DNA of 64,000 bases from Chrysophaeum taylorii (Eukaryota; Sar; Pelagophyceae; Pelagomonadales; Pelagomonadaceae): assembly GCA_029834535.1 (NCBI GenBank), contig JAQMWT010000398.1, positions 1 to 64,000 on the forward strand. The letters run 5' to 3'. The notes under the pieces were generated by a model. That model searched no databases. It was given only the letters and a program-made list of their open reading frames with translations, and was not told the origin of the DNA. Of the stretch, positions 60,001-64,000 are shown piece by piece (the first letter of the stretch is position 1; every line of letters begins with the position of its first letter). The position numbers and the translations under genes were made by a program.

Positions 60001-62936
60001 AGGTGTGCGCTGAGTTGCTCGAGAGCGCGAGCTCCCTTAGCTTCGAAGAGCGCCGCGGTACCATCCCCGCACTCCCCGAGCCTGAATGTCAAAGCCACCG
60101 CCAGGACCTGCAGCGTTCGGAGGCAGTGTTTCGCGTGGTCGTCGTCAGCCGCCACTTCTGGGAAAGCACCCTTAGCGAGGTCGTACAGCGCGCCGACGAA
60201 GTGAGACGCGTAGGCGGCGACGACATTCAGGAGATCGTCCGAGGTAGCCGCGAGCGTGCATAGCGTGCCGACTGCGAGTGTCCGAATCGGCACGTAGCCG
60301 GCCGACTGGGGATCAAAGTTTACGATGCCAACGAGCGTCGGTAGCGCCCCAAACCTCGCGAGCGTCGCGTCGTGAGATGATGGCGACGACTCCTTGATGA
60401 CGTCGTCGTCGTCGTCGTCGTCGTCGTCGAGCGGTTTTCGAGTCATCGACGACGACGGCTCGGCAAGCGCAACTCTGACGGCACCACGATCGTCGCAGGC
60501 GAGAAGCCAAAGAGCCGACACGGCGATCTCCTTCGTATCGAGCCCGGCGCCGCCGCAGAGTGCCCTCGTGAGCGCCGACGGCGCACCCAGCTCGTTTAGG
60601 CGGCGCCTGTTTTGGTGACACCGGGCGAGCGCCCAAATGCTGAGGCAGCCCCGGCGCAGGGTGCCGCGGAGCATGGAGGCCTCGGCCGCGCCAGAGCACT
60701 CGCAGTTCACGAGCGCAACGTGTACGCGGAGCACGGCGTCCTCGCGCGGCCGGCTCTCGCACGCGTGCATCGCGAAGTTTAGGAGCACCGCCGAAACTGC
60801 GCCGTCGAGCGCATGGCTGTTGAACGACGAGCTCAGCACCGCGGCGAGCCGGCAGTCCGCTGGGGTTGCCGGATTGCGGCCGTCGACATCGAACTGCCCA
60901 CGATAGAAAATTTCGAGTCCATCGGACGGCTTCGTCGTGATACGCGCGAGAGCCGATGCCGCGAAGACACGAACCCCGAGGATCTCCGATGTTTCGACGA
61001 GGCGCGCGAGCTTATCAAACATCACCCAAGTTGTCTTTCCGGCGCGGAGTGCGGCAGTCGGGCCGCCAGAGCCGGCTATAGCGTTCGCGAGGGCCCGAAG
61101 CGCCGCTTCGGGCGCGTGCAACGGCGTCTCCAAAGCGAGGAAGCCCACCCTCGCCAGGACTTCAGGCCACGTTTCTTCGTGCGTGCCGTCGTCAGTTATC
61201 GTCGTCGTCGTCCAGCGAGCGATTGGGGCCGCGTAGAGGCGTTGGAGTTGGTCCTCTCCGCGTTCGCGGAGCGCCGCCGCGCATCCCCAGATCGCCAGAG
61301 AGGCATGCTCCAAGACGTGCAGCACGAGAGACCGCGCCTCGACGGGCGTTTGCTCGGTCGAGACCTGCAAGTAGCGCCTCTGCCGCCGCGAGGTCGGCGT
61401 CCCACTCGTCGTCTGAGATTGATCGTTGTCGTGGCCGTCGTCTCCTGCAGACGTTGACGTCAGCGTTGTTCGTTCCTCGTTTCGGTAAATCATATCTCGG
61501 CGCTCGATCACCTCGAGACATCGTTGGATGCGCTCGACGAGGCACGCAAACAGGTGGCCGAGCTGCTCCGGATCGGCGAGGCTGCGGATGGAGGCTTCGC
61601 GCAAGAGGGTGCTCATGCTTGCCACCGCGAGAAGAGGCAAGAACGGCGGCGTAGCCTCGGCTTTGAGAAGCACGCGCAGGTCCTCGAGGTTTTGATCGCG
61701 GCGAACGAACGCTTCTCGAGAGCGTTGGGACTCGCCAAGCGTTCGACAGAGTGCGCACGCAGCCATGAGCCGCGGCTCGGGCATGGCGGTGGCATCCGCC
61801 GACAGCGAGAGGAGCCAGTGGGTTCCAGAGCCCGCGATCGCCCGCGCCCGCGGATCGGCGCGCGCGAGCGCGTCGAGGAGGCCGACGACGTTCTGGCACA
61901 CGCCCAGCGCGGTGCGTGTGCAAAACACGGAGCCCTCGTCCTCCGCAAAGAGCTGTCGTCGTCGTCGTCGTCGTCGTCGTTGCCTGTTGTTCTTATTCGG
62001 GTAATGCGCGCCGCCGAGCTCCTTCAACCCGATACGTCGTAACGCGTCGAGCCACGCGGCGCGGGCGGCGACGAGACGAGCCGCGTTTGGTCGTCCGCGC
62101 CGCGCGTCCTCGCGTCGTAGGACGTCGTGTTGGAGCAACGCAACACAGCGTTGCGCTACCCCAGCGCTCAAGAGTGCTTGTCTGAGCACAGCTGACTTTT
62201 CGACCATTTTCCACGCGGCGAGCGCTGCCGCTCCCGTAACTTCGTCGGCGTAGTCGCGCGGCGCGAGCCCGCCGATGACAGCGGCAACGAGCACCACCTT
62301 TGCCCGCTCGAGACCCGGGATGTTCGCGGGCTGCTCGAGCAGCTCGTACAGTTGCTCGTAACCTCTAATTCGCTTGCGTCCGGCGGCCGCGAGCGTCTCC
62401 GCCGCCGAGGGTTCGAGCAAGGGGCCGCCCTCGGTGCGTTCCGCCGCCTCTCGCGCGAGCTGCTCGACTTTGTTGACAAGTCGTGCCGTCGCACCGGCAT
62501 GCCAGTCTCGCAAACAAATTTCCCAGGCTTGGTCGTTCTGCAGCTCTCGCTCGCACTTCTCGTCGCGGCAGACGACGATGTCGCGCGTGTAGTTGAGCTT
62601 TGCGGTCGCGGCCTGCTGGAGCGACCCGAAGGGTATTCGCGCGTCGACGGACAAGGACAAGCGTCGGGGGTTCGAGCCGCCGTTGTTGACCCATTCCTGG
62701 TCAAGGAGCAAGATATCCTGGGAATGCGCCTCGTCGTCGTCGCTGCTGCTGCTGCTCGCGCTACTCGCACTACCGTCGTCCTCCCTCGAGTGCGACGACG
62801 ACGACGACGACGACGACGAGATGTCCCCGTCGGCCGGGTTATGGAGGGCCATCATGGCCAGGCATTCGGACATGCTGCTCCAGTCTCGGGCCGCCATCAG
62901 CCGTCCGTATCTTAAGATACCTTCGCCATATGGCAT
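57087..62936 (-). CDS. large armadillo/HEAT-type solenoid protein with a conserved C-terminal domain, possibly ciliary
   Basis: 1949 aa from the ATG at 62936. After an acidic/Ser-rich N-terminus (poly-Asp and poly-Ser runs), residues about 180-1150 are helical repeats of armadillo type, for example ALLSAGVAQRCVALLQHD, ALARITTKPSDG and LYSLHALLNLSTEFALQ. A disordered Arg/Pro-rich linker lies at about 1200-1400. The C-terminal ~400 aa form a compact domain: FYCASSSITTKAAFSISENCYNRFL..., MRHEFIECLVRIAVARF, RLYTEETERSYLPH, then IRLSFWWSRMAVIDE and WVEFLEAIGRIADM. I recall this C-terminal pattern from large proteins of flagellates and oomycetes, with EF-hand-like helices; a ciliary role is inferred, not shown. 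The start codon overlaps that of the divergent PRPP synthase, so an internal ATG is possible. Confidence 0.75.
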   Translation of the reverse strand: MPYGEGILRYGRLMAARDWSSMSECLAMMALHNPADGDISSSSSSSSSHSREDDGSASSASSSSSDDDEAHSQDILLLDQEWVNNGGSNPRRLSLSVDARIPFGSLQQAATAKLNYTRDIVVCRDEKCERELQNDQAWEICLRDWHAGATARLVNKVEQLAREAAERTEGGPLLEPSAAETLAAAGRKRIRGYEQLYELLEQPANIPGLERAKVVLVAAVIGGLAPRDYADEVTGAAALAAWKMVEKSAVLRQALLSAGVAQRCVALLQHDVLRREDARRGRPNAARLVAARAAWLDALRRIGLKELGGAHYPNKNNRQRRRRRRRRQLFAEDEGSVFCTRTALGVCQNVVGLLDALARADPRARAIAGSGTHWLLSLSADATAMPEPRLMAACALCRTLGESQRSREAFVRRDQNLEDLRVLLKAEATPPFLPLLAVASMSTLLREASIRSLADPEQLGHLFACLVERIQRCLEVIERRDMIYRNEERTTLTSTSAGDDGHDNDQSQTTSGTPTSRRQRRYLQVSTEQTPVEARSLVLHVLEHASLAIWGCAAALRERGEDQLQRLYAAPIARWTTTTITDDGTHEETWPEVLARVGFLALETPLHAPEAALRALANAIAGSGGPTAALRAGKTTWVMFDKLARLVETSEILGVRVFAASALARITTKPSDGLEIFYRGQFDVDGRNPATPADCRLAAVLSSSFNSHALDGAVSAVLLNFAMHACESRPREDAVLRVHVALVNCECSGAAEASMLRGTLRRGCLSIWALARCHQNRRRLNELGAPSALTRALCGGAGLDTKEIAVSALWLLACDDRGAVRVALAEPSSSMTRKPLDDDDDDDDDVIKESSPSSHDATLARFGALPTLVGIVNFDPQSAGYVPIRTLAVGTLCTLAATSDDLLNVVAAYASHFVGALYDLAKGAFPEVAADDDHAKHCLRTLQVLAVALTFRLGECGDGTAALFEAKGARALEQLSAHLAATPGDNEMRALGAFRTAKLACEPARRRALDESQAVQRLAGNVSDNDAPPDLRLYSLHALLNLSTEFALQAKICRLGLCVLLDIARSAEDVPAQVPTIPVDSDDGGRSSSVIQLSALIRAGLSEDERLDLEARYAQSILANLSKNVRCRAMMYQVQLARISTAISDAKRSPAPESHQHDEEQGEEDQEYDDVFAGGVEDVVDDQTLAAFFAKTTRKVKPPQPEDGLTPEQLLRLRPHFFTPVSRLWEDAPPDATREERPQTAGPLSHRASRDGVLRHRPAGGMLHDSASSTALLPPAVARLPRCRTAASARASSRPRSPLRSSYRLGPLAGCGVAALPQGECRWEPRVRSYKRERNAGGSHRSPRIVEVEPLAPYHQLRFHAPLRQQREGSRATRRGSSLDKQTKEALSLWRQPYAPASLAKFKHAPGARLYSDLFPRFILRVDDDDDDKRASYEQCFFYYASSIVCEAVDPGPADLPKPPLSLDAIAQQMPPLPSLPSPEASSKPKVYRPGSQVAPLMRRHALELSARTGVLGGIPSDPLPLHTRMVEEPPVEEPDADTPPPWTLKESLFASRVEECDARNFYETPKVWKRALDVDWKRVLQEERFSRFVSRHDEGVQQGQSLDEEIAEIKAAFAKRYSDILRVFDFYCASSSITTKAAFSISENCYNRFLQECRIPHDSTACTVEECSRIFVACNYEADKKSQEAEINEDKALMRHEFIECLVRIAVARFCHETKDVSDCLDRLFDEVIFKNIPGESMLDPDAFRRERLYTEETERSYLPHAKVLKIIYHKYSLLNPVQGKPKFGLNEWTAMLADSHLLGEIITMREIRLSFWWSRMAVIDEIKSRFKFMTHSWVEFLEAIGRIADMTSLPTDQDLALVNAVNLLDFKSKLEMAPLATQERCKQRRPSSVWNNLKTRSLADKVDKFCRLLIGRLAIKFKGNIAANNKRAPGVVGTYVTKQQLQEMTLN

Positions 62937-64000
62937 ATCCGACGCCTCGGCGATTCGGCACAATAATCCTCGTGGTCTTGGCCGCCAGGGTGTGCGAAAG
63001 TTTGATCATCAGTTCCCCCCGGCGGACGCGGAGCGTCGCGGTGGAAAGCGTCAAGGAGGCCGAAGCGTACCGCGACTTGTACGAAAAATTAGAATGGCAG
63101 CGACAACAGCAGGAAACGACGCGGAAGCGATACCAGATCATCGCTGCTCCCGAGGCCGAGCGCATGGCGCGCGCCATCGAGGCGTCGTCGCCCGACCGCT
63201 TCCACTTCCACGAGACGAGCTGGGACAAGTTTCCCGACGGCACCGATAAAATTGTCGTCGGTGGGTATTCCCCTCGAAACATGATCTCCGGACAGCACGT
63301 GCTATTTCTCGCCTCCTTCCACAACAACGACGTCACCATGTCGCAGTTCCACGTGCTGGTGATGCTCCTGCAGTCCTTCGTCGCCTCGCTCACCATCGTC
63401 TTGCCCTACTACCCGACCGGCACGATGGAACGCGTCGTCCTCGAAGGCGAGGTCGCAACGGCAAACACCCACGCGCAGTTGTTCTCGTCGCTACCGTCTT
63501 GCGGACGCCCGACTAGGCTCATCATCTACGACCTCCACACCCTCCAGAACAGGTTCTACCTTCACGGTTCGACGATCGCTTCTCTCAAGTCGACGATTCC
63601 GGTCTTACTACCCGAGCTGCGAGAGGCTGGAATTCGGACTGTCGCCTTTCCCGACGACGGCGCTGCCAAGCGATTCAAGCACTTCTTCTCGCCAGATGAC
63701 TTCGACATCATCGTCTGTGGCAAGCTTCGGGACGGCGACGACCGCGTCGTCACCGTGCAGGACGGCGATCCAAAGGACAAGCGCGTCGTCATCGTTGACG
63801 ACCTCGTCCAGACCGGCGGCACCTTGTACGAGTGCGGCGTCGCTCTCAAGCGCCTTGGTGCTGCCGCCGTCAGTTCCTTTGTCGCGCACGCCGTCTTCCC
63901 CCAGGACGCGTGGATGCGTTTTCTTAGGGGGGGGGACAGAGACGTCTTTGAGACCTTCTACGTCACCAACTCCATCGGCACCACCACCTCCAAGCTCCCG
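62930..64000 (+). CDS. PRS: ribose-phosphate pyrophosphokinase (plant PRS3/4-like), cut by window edge
   Basis: At least 357 aa read without a stop to the window end. The enzyme makes PRPP from ribose 5-phosphate and ATP for nucleotide, His and Trp synthesis. A hydrophobic N-terminus (TIILVVLAARV) may be a signal or organelle leader, followed by a charged helix. The core matches the divergent PRS3/PRS4 class: LFLASFHNNDVTMSQFHVL, LPYYPTGTMERVVLEGEV, IIYDLHTLQNRFYLHG, then the PRPP-binding loop VVIVDDLVQTGGTLYECG. In the ordinary PRS class these positions read NDxLMELLIM and PYFGYARQDRK, so this is not the common bacterial type. The ATG at 62930 precedes an open frame running into the core. 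Its start overlaps the start of the opposite gene. Confidence 0.88.
   Translation, partial: MAYPTPRRFGTIILVVLAARVCESLIISSPRRTRSVAVESVKEAEAYRDLYEKLEWQRQQQETTRKRYQIIAAPEAERMARAIEASSPDRFHFHETSWDKFPDGTDKIVVGGYSPRNMISGQHVLFLASFHNNDVTMSQFHVLVMLLQSFVASLTIVLPYYPTGTMERVVLEGEVATANTHAQLFSSLPSCGRPTRLIIYDLHTLQNRFYLHGSTIASLKSTIPVLLPELREAGIRTVAFPDDGAAKRFKHFFSPDDFDIIVCGKLRDGDDRVVTVQDGDPKDKRVVIVDDLVQTGGTLYECGVALKRLGAAAVSSFVAHAVFPQDAWMRFLRGGDRDVFETFYVTNSIGTTTSKLP

Overview
This window is nuclear DNA from a GC-rich, compact eukaryotic genome. My best guess is a photosynthetic stramenopile (heterokont alga, perhaps pelagophyte-like). This is inferred from very short spliceosomal introns (about 37-69 nt), PT-rich surface-protein repeats of the kind common in heterokonts, a small protein with a signal peptide plus an ATF-type plastid-entry motif, a plant/algal-type PRPP synthase, and many poly-Asp-coding GAC/GTC microsatellites. 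Nothing in the window fixes the species.

Layout. 1-12.66 kb is a nest of Ty1/copia retrotransposons. A pol-bearing element runs in from the left edge (integrase and RT/RNase H to 4801). Its 3' region and LTR are duplicated further right. One LTR copy is split by a second, decayed copia element (6473-11336) that has only 96-bp LTRs and a 5-bp target duplication. 12.9-27.9 kb is gene-dense: an unknown three-exon gene, RRP7, a small membrane protein, a CCX-type cation/Ca exchanger, a 1302-aa coiled-coil/acidic-repeat/GT25 fusion, a PAP2 phosphatase, a 2OG-Fe(II) oxygenase, an AP-2 alpha-adaptin and an inositol-dehydrogenase-like/EF-hand fusion. 28-42.4 kb is repeat-rich: one Helitron fragment at 28550-29585, and a head-to-tail array of three more (38933-41731) inside a short repeat that has 14-bp flanking direct repeats. 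Embedded among these are a PT-rich surface protein, a polytopic membrane protein, HSBP1 and a RING-finger gene. 42.4-43.5 kb has a divergent pair, a putative plastid protein and a two-helix membrane protein. 44324-48982 is a complete DNA transposon with 14-bp perfect terminal inverted repeats, a 7-bp target duplication and a transposase that can be read intact through two tiny introns. A remnant of a different DDE transposase follows. 50.8-64 kb holds a TPR/pseudo-thioesterase protein, a divergent SH3-like/thioredoxin/IQ protein, a coiled-coil protein with 11-aa repeats, a 1949-aa armadillo-type protein and a PRPP synthase cut by the right edge.

How the genes fit together. Most are unrelated housekeeping genes (ribosome biogenesis, vesicle coats, ion transport, lipid and nucleotide metabolism). 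Five neighbouring pairs are head-to-head with 0-100 bp between start codons, so bidirectional promoters look common. Two divergent neighbours share SH3-like domains and may be functionally linked. The most interesting material is mobile: the intact-looking DDE transposon with a zinc-binding N-terminus and Tudor-like C-terminus, the Helitron concatemer, and the nested copia elements.
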